This document shows positions 34,201 to 44,147 of a DNA stretch of 54,013 bases, one piece after another. A program made the translations under genes and the position numbers. Every line of letters starts with the position of its first letter. Position 1 is the stretch's first letter. A model generated the notes under the pieces. It searched no databases and was not told the DNA's origin. It saw only the letters and a program-made list of their open reading frames with translations. The stretch comes from Rhizaria sp. SCN 62-66 (Eukaryota > Rhizaria, unplaced), in assembly GCA_001724265.1 (NCBI GenBank), contig MEDY01000194.1:1-54013 (forward strand), in the 5' to 3' direction.

Positions 34201-36807
34201 GGCCGCAGCAGCCGTCGACGCCTGGTGGTCCGCAACCGCACCTTCGTCCAGAAGCGCCGAGAACGCCGTGGGCGTGTCCGCGGCGACTGCCTGCAGCGCG
34301 ACCGGGCGGCGCCACTGCCACTGCTCGCGCACGCTCTGTGCAAGCGCGTGCGCGGGGTCCTGCGCCGCCAGCGCGTCTAGCAGCCCCGCAGCGTGCGCCG
34401 ATGCGCTGCTGTCAGCGCCTCCGCGCGCAACGGCGGCGGCAGCGCTCGCAGAGCCAGCGACTGTGCAGTGGTCGAGCGGTGAGAAGGCGGCGAAGATGCC
34501 CGCGTCCCCACCGGCAGCCTCGTCGGCGCTGCCCGCACCGCCCATACCGCCGCCACTGCCCGCGCCCGCGTCCGCGTCCGCGGCGGCTGCGGCAACGGCG
34601 GCGACGGCGGCGGGCGCGGGCGGGCGCGCCAGGGCCAGCAGCCGCTGCAGCAGCGCGCGGCGTGTTGCGGGGCCCTGGGACCACAGCAGCGGCAGCAGAC
34701 GCGCTGCCCAGTGCAGTGTCGCCGGCGCGCTCGCCAGCAGCAGTGTGTGCGCCTGCAACACGCCCGCGCGCGGCCGCTCACAGTCACCCCCTGCACTTTG
34801 CGACTGTTGCTGCTGCTGTTGCTGTGTGCTGCAGTGGGTGGCGGTGAGCGGCGCGGGGGGCGCGGGCGCCACTGAGGCATGCAGAGGCGCCGGCGCTGGC
34901 ACGGCGCGCGGCTGCAACCACGGCGGGTACAGCCTGCCCGCCGCGCCCTCCAGCGGCCCCGGTACGACGGGCTCTTCCAGTGTGCTAATGGCGTCGACGC
35001 TGCCCGCGGTCGCTGTATTGCACAGAGAAGGCTCCGGCGCGGGCCCCGGCATTGCGGCCATGAGCAACGCCGCGGGGTCTGAGGCGCATACACCGGGAGG
35101 CGGCGGCAACAACCACGTGCCGCGCTGCTGCATCAACGCAGTTGCTGCGCCGGTCATCGCGCTTGTCGCCATGTTCGCCGCCGTGGCAGCCCAAGACAGT
35201 GCGTCGGCGGTCGCGGCGGCGGCGGCGAGTCGAGCGACGAGCTCCAACGCGCCGGTCTGCAGCAGTGGCGTCACAACGCTCACCCCGCCACGCGCAGCCG
35301 CAGCCGCAGACGCTGACGCGGATGCCTTGCTGCCACGGCGTTTTGCACCGTTAGCGCCAGTGGGGAGGATCGACGTGCCGCGCAGCGCAGCTTGGATGCA
35401 CGAGAGGCCAAGCCGTCCACTGAGCAGCGCACGCATGCAGACACGGGTCGCAGCGGCAGCGTGCGCGGGCGCGGCCAGCAGCGCGAGGAGCAGACTGGCG
35501 TCGCTGACTGGGAGCAGCGCGGCGGCGTGCGCGCGCGAGGTCGCCGCGGCCTCAGCCTCGGCCTCAGCCTCAGCTTCCTCGTTGTCGTCGGTGGTGGAAA
35601 AAAATGCGCGGTGTCGGTGCTGCGTGCTGTGGTTGTAAAGGTCATCGCCGTCTGAGTCGTCCTCGTCATCGCTGTCACTGTCGCCCATGCCGCCGCTAAG
35701 TTTGCTGGAGCGGTGTCGAGCGATCGCAGCCGGCGCGGGCGCGGGCACGAACGGCGACGAGTGCCACGCCGCAACATTCGCTGTATTGGCACTGCCGCTG
35801 CTGCGTGCTATGCCGGCGCCGTCGCCAGCGAGTGCGGCGTCGATTGACGTGAGCACGATGACCGCAGTGTATGGATGGCGCGCGACGTGGTCTGCGACGA
35901 CTGCGATCACCAGTGGCAACGCGGAGGGCTGCAGTGAGCGCAAGCGGGCGCGCAAAAGGTAAGCCGCCTCCAAGTCGCTCGCGGCCGGCGCAGAAATACC
36001 CTTGGGCGCGAGCGCCACGTGCTTCTGTGTCTGCGAATTGCTGCCAAGTTGTTGCTGCTGCTGTTGCTGTTGAGTTGGGGGGTGTGAGAGCGCGCAGCGG
36101 AGCAGAGCACGCGTTAGTGGCGCGATATCGTCATCAGGGGCGCGCGGCAGCGAGCGCAGCGCCAGTGCGCGCACGGCGGCGCGCGCGGCGGGAGTGGGCA
36201 AGTCAGCGAGCGCGGCGAGAGCGGGGACGAGCAGCGACGCGTCGAGCGCAAGGGCGGATTCGACTGCGGTGACGGTGAGCGCGGCGGCCGCAGGGGACGC
36301 GGAAGACGAAAGCGGAGGAAGCGCTTCGAGGACCAGCTGCGGGGTGGACACGCGCGGCAGCAGGGAAAGAACTGCGGTGGTGAGTGGCAGTGACGGCGCC
36401 GACCAGAGGGCAAGCGCGCGTAAACCCGACTTAATCTGCGCGCGCCAAGCGAGAGAACAAAAATGTCGATATCTTTGTGAGATAAAAGAAAAAACAAATA
36501 TACATCGCGGTAACAAAATAAAAAATATATTTAAACGTTATCATAACGTGCAGAGTTCTTAAACAGATAATTAGCTGGCGCTGGGTAAACGTACAGCTTT
36601 CGGTGTGTCCTCTTGGGCGATGCTTTCACAGAGGAGCTTCGCGGCAGGCGTTTGCGTGGCGTCAGCTGTAAGATATGGTGGAATCGCGCGGAGCAGGGCA
36701 TCAAATGACTCGGATGCCACCTTCTCCAGCCGTGATATATCAGAATCAGTGAAGGGTTGCGCAAGGGCCTCTTCGCCAGCGCGCAAAGGGCGCGAGTTGA
36801 GGTTCAT
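28285..36807 (-). CDS. Very large helical solenoid, probably FANCD2-like, two exons
   Basis: Exon 1 (36595-36807) encodes MNLNSRPLRAGEEALAQ and on to EDTPKA. Exon 2 (28285-36435) continues IKSGLRALALW to TAA. The 159-base intron runs from GTACGT to GCGCAG, phase 0. The product has 2787 residues, almost all helical repeats broken by low-complexity Ala, Gln and Asp/Glu inserts. FANCD2-like traits are an early solenoid, then LVPALAALADLPT, a DDDIAPLTRALLRCAL step, LPLVIAVVADHVARHPYTAVIV, and SDASLLLALLAAPA..RVCMRALLSGRLGLSCIQAAL, in the order seen in FANCD2. FANCD2 is clamped on DNA with FANCI in interstrand crosslink repair. The monoubiquitinated lysine could not be located, and FANCI or another HEAT-repeat protein remains possible. 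The frame holds no TAG in 2788 codons. Confidence 0.75.
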
Positions 36808-37218
36808 CTCCACCTCAACTCGTCTGAATCAGTCTACAGGAGTCAAGATGGTGAAATCAAGAGTGATAATTAAGATAAAATAACCAAAATCTCATTTACA
36901 GTCTCATATCATAATCTCACAGCAAGCGACGAAAGTTAGAACTTAGATATGTATGGTTGTGATTGGGTCAATGCAAAGAGCAAGAACCGCACAAAGCAGT
37001 GCGGCGATCACTCTCTATGGGCTAAAACCCTAAAACAGCACAAAATGGGTGCAGATGCGCACCAAGAACAAGTACCTTATGCTACTAGGTTAAGAATGCT
37101 GACAAATATACATATTATTTTGCTTTACATCTCGACATATACAACAAACTGAACTCCACGCATCAGCACACCTCATGGTACTTCAAGCGGAAAAATAAAC
37201 AAACATCATATCTACAAG

Positions 37219-37261
<43 letters not shown>

Positions 37262-37471
37262 GCAACACCAACAACAACAAACTCATCGTGACGAAACAAA
37301 AACTCTAACAGATCTCAAGAAAATTACAAGATACCAGCTGGAGCTGACCCCATGAACTCATCAGTACACTCGTAAGTAGTACTAATAATCATAATCACCT
37401 TATCACCCTCATCTCATCGAATGGTCTTTGCACAGAAACAACTGCGTGGCAGCGCGCACGCGCTGCGTCGC
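36808..37471. other. Intergenic region with (CAA)n repeat
   Basis: AT-rich gap between two minus-strand genes, including the promoter side of the FANCD2-like gene. Apart from the CAA microsatellite nothing is interpretable. Confidence 0.6.
37219..37280. repeat. (CAA)n microsatellite
   Basis: About twenty near-perfect AAC/CAA trinucleotides, interrupted by single CAG and ACC units at the right end. It is intergenic, unlike the coding N/Q tracts nearby. Confidence 0.95.
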
Positions 37472-40116
37472 TTAATGGCCCGACGCAAGGCGCGCAATGT
37501 CCGCGAGCGCAACGACGCGCATGGGCACATTATCCTCATCGACCAGGAAGGCCCTGTTCGTGCCGGCCTGCGCCAGCGCCTGCAGCACCTCCAGCACGGT
37601 CGAGCCCTCGGGCAGCGTGCTCGCCGTGACGTCGCCGTCCGCGGCGGCCATCGCGGCGGGGGCGGGCGCGCCCGCGGCGGCGGCGGCGGCGGTGCGCGCG
37701 GCCGTGAGATAATCGAGGACGGGCATCGACAGCGCCATGCGGCCCTTGTCAAGCGCGAAACGCTTCATGTCGCGCGAGGATGTGGAGGCGACGAAGCGCC
37801 CGTCGTCGTCGACGATGGCAAGCCCGGACAGGCGGACCTCGTCCATACGCTGGAAGGCGTCGAGCGCGGTCTGCGACGTCGACACGGTGATGACATCGCG
37901 GGATCCCAGGTCCATGTCGGCGACGCGCACGTTGAGCATCTCCGCAAACTCGCTCTGTGTCGCCGCGTTGGCGAGCAGGAAGCGGATCAACGCCGCCTGC
38001 GAAATGATGTCCACCACGGTGCCGTCGGCGGCGACGACGGGGACGCGGTGGGACCCACGCGCGAGCAGCTCGGCGACCTCGAGCAGCGACGACGACATGC
38101 GGACCGCGCGGAACGGGTTGCGGCGAGAGAGGTACGTCACGCTGATCGCGCCGCCCGCGGCCGCGCTGTTGACGTTGCCGCCCGCGACCGCCCCCGCCTG
38201 CGAACTATTAGCGGGCGACTTGGGCAGGAAGCGCGAGATGCCAGCGCCAACCGCGGCCTCCCATTGGTTGTGGGTGTGCCCAGGCGGAGCCCCCATGGCG
38301 ACCCCGAGTCCGTGGCCGTGGCCCAGAGACGGGCTCAAGCGGGGATTCATCCGCGGACTCGCGCGCGGGCTCAGGCGGCCAGCACCGGCGACACCGGCGG
38401 CGGCGGCCGCGGCCGCGGCGGCGGTGGCGGCGGCGGCGGCGGCGCGGGGGGACAGCGAGGCCGGGGACGGGGGGTCGACGCGGCGCGTCTTGGCGCACTG
38501 AGACTGCGCGGGGGACGCGTCGGGCGGCACCGTCAGCGAGTCGCGGCGAGTCCGCGTCGGCGGGGGGCTGTCGAAGAGCGAGAAGAAGGGCGGGCGAGAG
38601 AGCGAAAGTGAGAGGAAGATTTAAAAAGTGAGAGCTTGATACGATGTTGAAGACTAATAAAACAAAAATAATATAGAGAGTAATATGCATTTGAATATAC
38701 AGTTATAAACATATATTAACGAAATGCATGAGATATCTTGCATGTAAAGTGTAAAGAGGCGTACCTGCAGGGGATGTCGATGGCACCGGCAGCGGCGAGC
38801 GCCTCCTCGGCCGCCGCGGCGGCGTCGGCCGTGGGCGCATGCTCGACCGCAGCGACGGCGGCGAGTGCCTTAACGGGCACGGAGAGCGGGGAGTTGCCTG
38901 CCGCGGCCGCCACAGCGCCCAGGGACGGGATGCGCGCCAGCAGGGCCTCGGGGAAGATATCCGAGGCATCCGCGGCTGCGTTCGTACTACCCGCGCTGGT
39001 GTTCGCGCCGGCGGCGGCGTCAGAGGCCGCGGGGTCGAGCGTGGTGGTGACGGTGACGGCGAGCGGCGCCACCGCCTCGCCGCCGTTTCCGTGGCCGTTG
39101 CCGTTAAGAGACTGCGGCGTGATGACTTCGGGGGCGACGGCGGCGTGCGCGCCGCTGTTGTTGGCGCTGCTGCTCTGCGACGAGGGGCCCGAGGGCGACA
39201 GCACGAACGAGGCGGGCTCCTCGCGCATCGCGGCCAGCGGGGCCGGGACGAGCTCCTCATGGCGCTCGAGGGACACGAGCCCGTCGAGCCCGTGCGTGTC
39301 CGCGACGGCGGGGACTTCGGGGCCCTGCGCGGTGAAGACGAGCTCGTCCTCGTTGACGGGCTGCGTGTGGAGCAGGATCACCGAGGAGACGAGGTCGCGC
39401 ACGTCGAGGAAACCCGTGTAGTCCTTGACCAGCGCGTTCGGGTTCGTGCTGCTCGCGGCGCCATCGACCGAGGCGGTGGACGGCGCGGGGGAGAGAGCGC
39501 GGCCGTAGGGGCTCGGGGACAGCGGGGCGGTGGGCACCGGCGCCGGGGACAGCGAACCCGCAATCCCAGTACCGCTGCCGCTGCCGATGCCGCTGCCGAT
39601 GCCGCTGCCAGAGAGCGGGTTAGGGGTCGGAGACAGCGCGCGCGGCAGCTGCGGCGCGCGGCGGGACAGCGGCGACACGGGCGGCAGCGAGAAGACGGCC
39701 GACGTCGTGCGGGTGTGGGACGGAGACCGGGCGAGGCCGGGGGGAAGGTCGCCAGCGCGGCGCAGGGTGTACACGGGCGCGGCCTCGATGTTGTTGTTGA
39801 GGAGGATGTCGAACGCGGCGACGGGGTGCGTCGTGCCTTCGATGTCGATCAGTCTCTCGGACGGGACGGAACGGTCCAGCTCGGCGACCGTGTGCGCCTG
39901 GAGGAGCTGGCGCACGGCGCGGCGGTGCTTGTCGAGCGCCTGCTCGTGCTCCGACGCCGCGCGGTGCAGCGCCTCGCGGTGCGCCGCCAGGTCCTTGAGC
40001 GAGCCGCGGCGGTTCGTCAACGGGCCCGCCGAGGGCGTGGCGAGGTTCGGGGTCGCGCCACCGAGCGACGGACGGCGCGCCATGAGCACGTTCGAGAGAG
40101 AGCTGCGGCGGGACAT
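37472..40116 (-). CDS. Protein with four CBS domains (two Bateman modules), two exons
   Basis: Exon 1 is 38765-40116 and exon 2 is 37472-38567, stop TAA, giving 815 residues. The 197-base intron has donor GTACGC and acceptor TTCGACAG, phase 2, joining IDIPC to SPPPTRTRRDS. CBS1 is split: its first half is about residues 75-118 (RLIDIEGTTHPVAAFDILLNN) and its second half about 235-260 (GFLDVRDLVSSVILL), with about 115 Ser/Pro/Gly residues inserted. CBS2 is near 600-655 (SLLEVAELLARGSHRVPVV), CBS3 near 675-735 (VITVSTSQTALDAFQRM) and CBS4 near 770-812. The four-domain layout resembles AMPK-gamma/SNF4 relatives, which bind adenine nucleotides, but no subfamily is certain. The ATG at 40116 gives MSRRSSLSNV. 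The longer upstream frame has no ATG near its start. Confidence 0.9.
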
Positions 40117-41127
40117 TTGTGGAGCAATGTAAAGCAGCGCAAGAGTGTGCTTGTGTGTGTGGGTGCGAAGGGTGAGGGCAGGGGCGCGAACGAGCGAACG
40201 AACGAGGGAGCCTTCGAAGAGAGAACGGAAAGCAAACAAGCGAGCAAGCAAGGCTACGATGCAACGCGGCGCGGCGAGGGCGGGGACGCGGCTGTGAGGA
40301 CGCGGAAAGTCGGAAAGGAAAAGCCTTGCAGTGCAGTGAGACAGCAAAGGCAAAAGCAGGAGCGACTGAGGGAAAGGGAAGTCTACAGCAGAAGATAAGG
40401 AACGAGAGCAGAGAGAGAGACGGAGGCAAAAGAATCAGCGATGATGCCATGAGGTGGCGGGGCGGATTTCAAGGCAGACCGAGGGTACAAGTCGGCGTAA
40501 TGAATTATGCAAAGTAGGCTGCAGAGAAAAACAGTAATAACAGTTGGTTTAAGCCGCCTTGTGGGTGTGAAATCTCGTCATAAAGCGGCGTGATCCCAGA
40601 TACCTGGCGCGAGCAAGCTTCAGACCCGAACGATAGCCGCCATCAACGCCCAAAAACAGCATGTGAACACATGTACAAGCACCCTAGAGATCCAAACCCC
40701 ACTTGAAAATGTCCAGATGCATTTCGCAAGGCATTTTCGTCACGCAACAGTCGTAATGAAAATTTTGGTGTGGACCCACTCTCGTCCGCCACCACCACTG
40801 TGTTGGTGACCGTGAGCAAGTTTAGAGCAGTTCCAATCGAACGAACATGGCCTGCTAGTCTGAACCCGGCCGACCCTAAACTGATGCAGTGGGACTCCAG
40901 CTGATCGTCAACTTCTACCGAAATGCGTGAATGCATATTATATTTCACGTTAGTTTTAATAACACTTGTTTTTAATTCAACTCTGCGTGGTTATACCCTT
41001 CTGCGGGACCCACTTGCGAGACGGACTTGAAGGCTCCTGTTTGCTTACGCTCCGCTCACCCTCGCCCTCTCTGCTCTCTCTGTCCTCTTATGACCCTTTT
41101 TTGCCCGCGTGCGCATCCACAGCCCGC
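40117..41127. promoter_or_regulatory. Divergent intergenic region, CBS gene / DPH2
   Basis: About 1 kb. The part next to the CBS gene is purine-rich on the plus strand and probably its 5' UTR. GGTGACCGTGAGCAAG occurs at 40805-40820. A pyrimidine-rich run ending CATCCACAG lies just before the DPH2 ATG and may be a 5' UTR acceptor. Confidence 0.4.
40643..40936 (-). CDS. Possible small ORF, 97 residues
   Basis: ATG-initiated frame ending TGA (MHSRISVEVDDQLESHC to CSHAVFGR). Its amino-acid composition is balanced rather than Ala-rich, and no family is recognised. It lies inside a divergent promoter region and covers the motif at 40805, so it may be a relic or chance. Confidence 0.2.
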   Translation of the reverse strand: MHSRISVEVDDQLESHCISLGSAGFRLAGHVRSIGTALNLLTVTNTVVVADESGSTPKFSLRLLRDENALRNASGHFQVGFGSLGCLYMCSHAVFGR

Positions 41128-43461
41128 ATGAGCACCGGCCCGTTGCTCCCTCCCTCGACCAAGGGCGGCTTCTCCAACGACGGCTCCGCCGTCATGGCCG
41201 ACTCGTCCTCGTCCTCCGCCGCCGCCGCCGCCACGGCCACGGACGGCCGCTCGCACGTCCTCACCCACTCTGCGCTCTCGCTCGAGGCCTTCTACGAGGT
41301 CCCGCGCATCATCGCTTTCCTCCGCGCGCGCCGCTCGCGGATCTGCGCACTGCAGTTTCCTGACGACCAGCTCTCCGATGCGGTGCCCCTCACCGACGCA
41401 CTCCGCAAAGCCTGGAACGAAAACAACAACGCAAATGAAACTAACACCGAGAGCAGTAGCAGCGGCATCAGCGCGATTGCTGCGAGCGAGAGTGCGGATC
41501 TCGCGTCCACCACCCCCTGTCCCGCATTTTACATCCTCGGCGACACGAGCTACGCCAGCTGCTGCGTCGATGCCATCGCCGCCGCCCACGTCAAGGCCGA
41601 CGCGCTGGTCCACTTCGGCCTCGCGTGCTTCTCCCCGGCGCCCGAGAGCTTGCCCGTGCTGCACGTCACCGGTGCAGCGCCCGCCTCGGCCGCCGCGCTC
41701 GCCGCCGCCGCCAACGCGCTCGCCTCACAGTCCGCCCTCGCTCCTCTCTTCCCCACCAGCTCCAGCGATGACGCCAATAAGGACAACAACAAGTACTTGC
41801 TTGTGCTGTATGACCAGCGGTTGAGGCGTGCGATCCCCACGCTTGCCGCCGCCGTCGCTGCCAATGGCGTCCGCGTTCACGTGCGCAAGAACAACTGCTG
41901 CAACAACAATAGCACCAGTAACACGTGTATCATGGATACTGAGAGTGCTACGAGCGCGTCCAACACGCCTCACCCGTACACAATCGTCTTTGCAGACATG
42001 CCCGACGATGCCGACGCCAACAGCTGCGGCAACACTCCGAACGCCCCGTGCCCTCACACCGCTAATACCTCTTCGACTGTAACTGTTGCCAAGACTGCTG
42101 CCAAGAAACCCTCTGAGCAGCGTCTGTCGTTCGCAGGCTACTCATGGCCCGCGCTGCCGGCGCCTCCCCGCGCACCGCGCCGCCGCCGCTCCCTCTGGAA
42201 GCGTTGCTTCGCGCCCGGCACCTGGGCCGTGCTCGTGCTCACCCTCCCCGTGGACGACGTCGCTGACGCCGGCGCGCTGCGGGCCGCCGAGTCGGCTGCG
42301 CGCACCGGCGGGTTCGGGGTCCCGCGCGCGCTGGCGGCGGAGACCGCGGGCGCGCTGTCGCCACGGTCCGCGACGCTGCTTGCGCTGACCGTGCTGAACT
42401 TCACTATGCACACGGTTGCGTCGCTCGCAGTCACCAGCGATGCTGAGGCTGAGGCTAATGAGATGAAGACGAGTGCGGGCGATGTCACTCTGGACGATGT
42501 CCTGGCCGCGTCTACCGCTGCTGACGCGCCTGCTGCGGCGGCACCGGTGCGTCTGGAGAGCGGCGCGCGGCCCATCAACGCCACACTGTCGCGTCGCGTG
42601 TACCTCATCGAGAAGGCCAAGAACGCGCACGTGTTCGCGCTCGTCGTATCCGCGGTCTCGGGACGCGCCGCGCCCGCCGCGGTGGCGCGCGCCGAGGCCG
42701 TCATCACCGAGGCCGGGCGCAAGAGCTACACCGTGTGCGTCGGCAAGCTGAACGAGCCGAAACTGCTCAACTTCGCCGAGGTCGAGGTATTTGTCATGGT
42801 AGCGTGCCCTGTGAGTGTGCTGCTGCAGGACCACAGCAATATGAACTCGACCGACGTGGTGACGCCGTTGGAGCTCGAGTTTGCGCTGTGCCCCGACCGG
42901 CCGTGGACGGGGTTTTACTCCACCGACTGTGCGGATGTTGATGAGAAGAGCGGTCGGCTCGGGCGCAAGCTGGTCGGCGAGGCTGAGTATGATCCCGATG
43001 CAGACTATGACGGTAACAGCAGTGGCGATGATAACAACGGCGAAGATGGCGACGGATCTGACTGGGACAGCAGCAGTGAGGACGATGACGGTGAGCAAAA
43101 CGGCGATAGTGAAATTGCTGACGACGACGAGGAATATGATGAGACTGCGCCTCGCTTCTCGGTCGTTGACCAGAAGTTCCACGCTCCGATCACCACCAAG
43201 GCCCAGCGCGCGCGCTCCAACGGCGCCGCCGGCGGCAGCAAGACGACTGAGGACACGACTGCGTACGGCCTGGTCGAAGTTGGCCCCGCGGCGTTGACTG
43301 ACGCTGGCTACAAACCGCACCAGCGTTCTTTCACCGGGCTTGACGCAGCCGCGGACCCTGCGGTGCTGGGGACGGTGATCCGCGCGGGGCTTTTCGGCAC
43401 CGCGGCGGGGTATGTGACGCAGGGCACGCAGGGGACGGCCGAGGGCGCCGACAAAAAGTGA
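41128..43461 (+). CDS. DPH2: Diphthamide biosynthesis protein 2
   Basis: Partner of DPH1 in the radical-SAM-like [4Fe-4S] complex that transfers the 3-amino-3-carboxypropyl group to a histidine of elongation factor 2, the first step of diphthamide synthesis in the cytosol. Single exon, 777 residues, stop TGA. Family signatures are ICALQFPDDQLSDAV (72-86), FYILGDTSYASCCVDAIAA (Cys145/146), VKADALVHFGLACFSP (Cys167), KSYTVCVGKLNEPKLLNF, and VEVFVMVACPVSVLL (Cys560) followed by VVTPLELEFAL and WTGFYSTD. The three cysteine sites fit the cluster-binding pattern of the family. The protein is about 250 residues longer than usual, owing to Asn/Ser and Ala inserts and an acidic tail (DDNNGEDGDGSDWDSSSEDD). 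The ATG at 41128 directly precedes the Ser/Ala-rich N-terminus. The upstream open frame has no ATG. Confidence 0.93.
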   Translation: MSTGPLLPPSTKGGFSNDGSAVMADSSSSSAAAAATATDGRSHVLTHSALSLEAFYEVPRIIAFLRARRSRICALQFPDDQLSDAVPLTDALRKAWNENNNANETNTESSSSGISAIAASESADLASTTPCPAFYILGDTSYASCCVDAIAAAHVKADALVHFGLACFSPAPESLPVLHVTGAAPASAAALAAAANALASQSALAPLFPTSSSDDANKDNNKYLLVLYDQRLRRAIPTLAAAVAANGVRVHVRKNNCCNNNSTSNTCIMDTESATSASNTPHPYTIVFADMPDDADANSCGNTPNAPCPHTANTSSTVTVAKTAAKKPSEQRLSFAGYSWPALPAPPRAPRRRRSLWKRCFAPGTWAVLVLTLPVDDVADAGALRAAESAARTGGFGVPRALAAETAGALSPRSATLLALTVLNFTMHTVASLAVTSDAEAEANEMKTSAGDVTLDDVLAASTAADAPAAAAPVRLESGARPINATLSRRVYLIEKAKNAHVFALVVSAVSGRAAPAAVARAEAVITEAGRKSYTVCVGKLNEPKLLNFAEVEVFVMVACPVSVLLQDHSNMNSTDVVTPLELEFALCPDRPWTGFYSTDCADVDEKSGRLGRKLVGEAEYDPDADYDGNSSGDDNNGEDGDGSDWDSSSEDDDGEQNGDSEIADDDEEYDETAPRFSVVDQKFHAPITTKAQRARSNGAAGGSKTTEDTTAYGLVEVGPAALTDAGYKPHQRSFTGLDAAADPAVLGTVIRAGLFGTAAGYVTQGTQGTAEGADKK

Positions 43462-44147
43462 AGTGCAGCAGCGAAAGACTACCGTTTCATTCACCAGTAA
43501 GGACTGACAGAACTTGAGAATGACTATTATGTGCGAGCAGGACTCGTCAATAACGCTAGATTGTGGCCAGTATGTTGATTAAATAGTTGTGATGTGAAAT
43601 ACACTAAATTCTAGTGCTTTCTGAGACATATAAATGACTGCTTCGTTTCAGAAGGTGAAATTTAGGACGACCAGTTCTTGTTACACGTATGCATCTTCAG
43701 GGATACATCGTTGTTAACAACAAAATTATCATATTATGCAATGAAACCTAGTTTATTCATCCGCGAAATACGCCATACTTTGTTTTCACTGCCGCAACCC
43801 GACGTTACAAACTTGAAAACTGTGTATTTTGACTTTACGCTGGATTGGTTGCCGACTGGAAAAAATCTCAACTGGGGACTGCTGATGCACGTGCAAGCAG
43901 CCTCGACTTTGATAAAGCAAGCATTCGTTTCTGATCGTCTAAGTGCGATCGCTGCTGTATATAAAAACCTGTTCATAATATTATTTTGTTTCTTCAAATT
44001 GTAAAGCTTCTGCACTTTTTTATTCTCCCATCTGATGAAGCAATTCGCGCCCTCACCAACTGTCAACCACATCCGCCCTTGCCTCGTCCAATCTACAGCC
44101 ACAAGTCACTCTATTGGACACATCAAGCCACACGCGTCACTGATCCC
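43462..44147. other. Intergenic region
   Basis: AT-rich gap between DPH2 and the secretory membrane-protein gene, on the same strand. It holds one weak ORF (43741-44004) and the likely promoter of the downstream gene. Confidence 0.5.
43741..44004 (+). CDS. Possible small ORF, 87 residues
   Basis: ATG to TAA, MKPSLFIREIRHTLFSLPQ, ending in a hydrophobic segment (KNLFIILFCFFKL). It is AT-rich, unlike the confirmed genes, and sits 143 bases before the next start codon. It is probably chance or 5' flank. Confidence 0.18.
   Translation: MKPSLFIREIRHTLFSLPQPDVTNLKTVYFDFTLDWLPTGKNLNWGLLMHVQAASTLIKQAFVSDRLSAIAAVYKNLFIILFCFFKL

Noticed and set aside
34076-35638. 520-codon Ala/Ser frame antisense to the FANCD2-like gene
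   Set aside because: Complement of an Ala-rich coding frame. It has no independent features and lies inside an 8-kb exon on the other strand.
42142-43494. 450-codon frame antisense to DPH2
   Set aside because: DPH2 motifs with cluster cysteines are on the plus strand.
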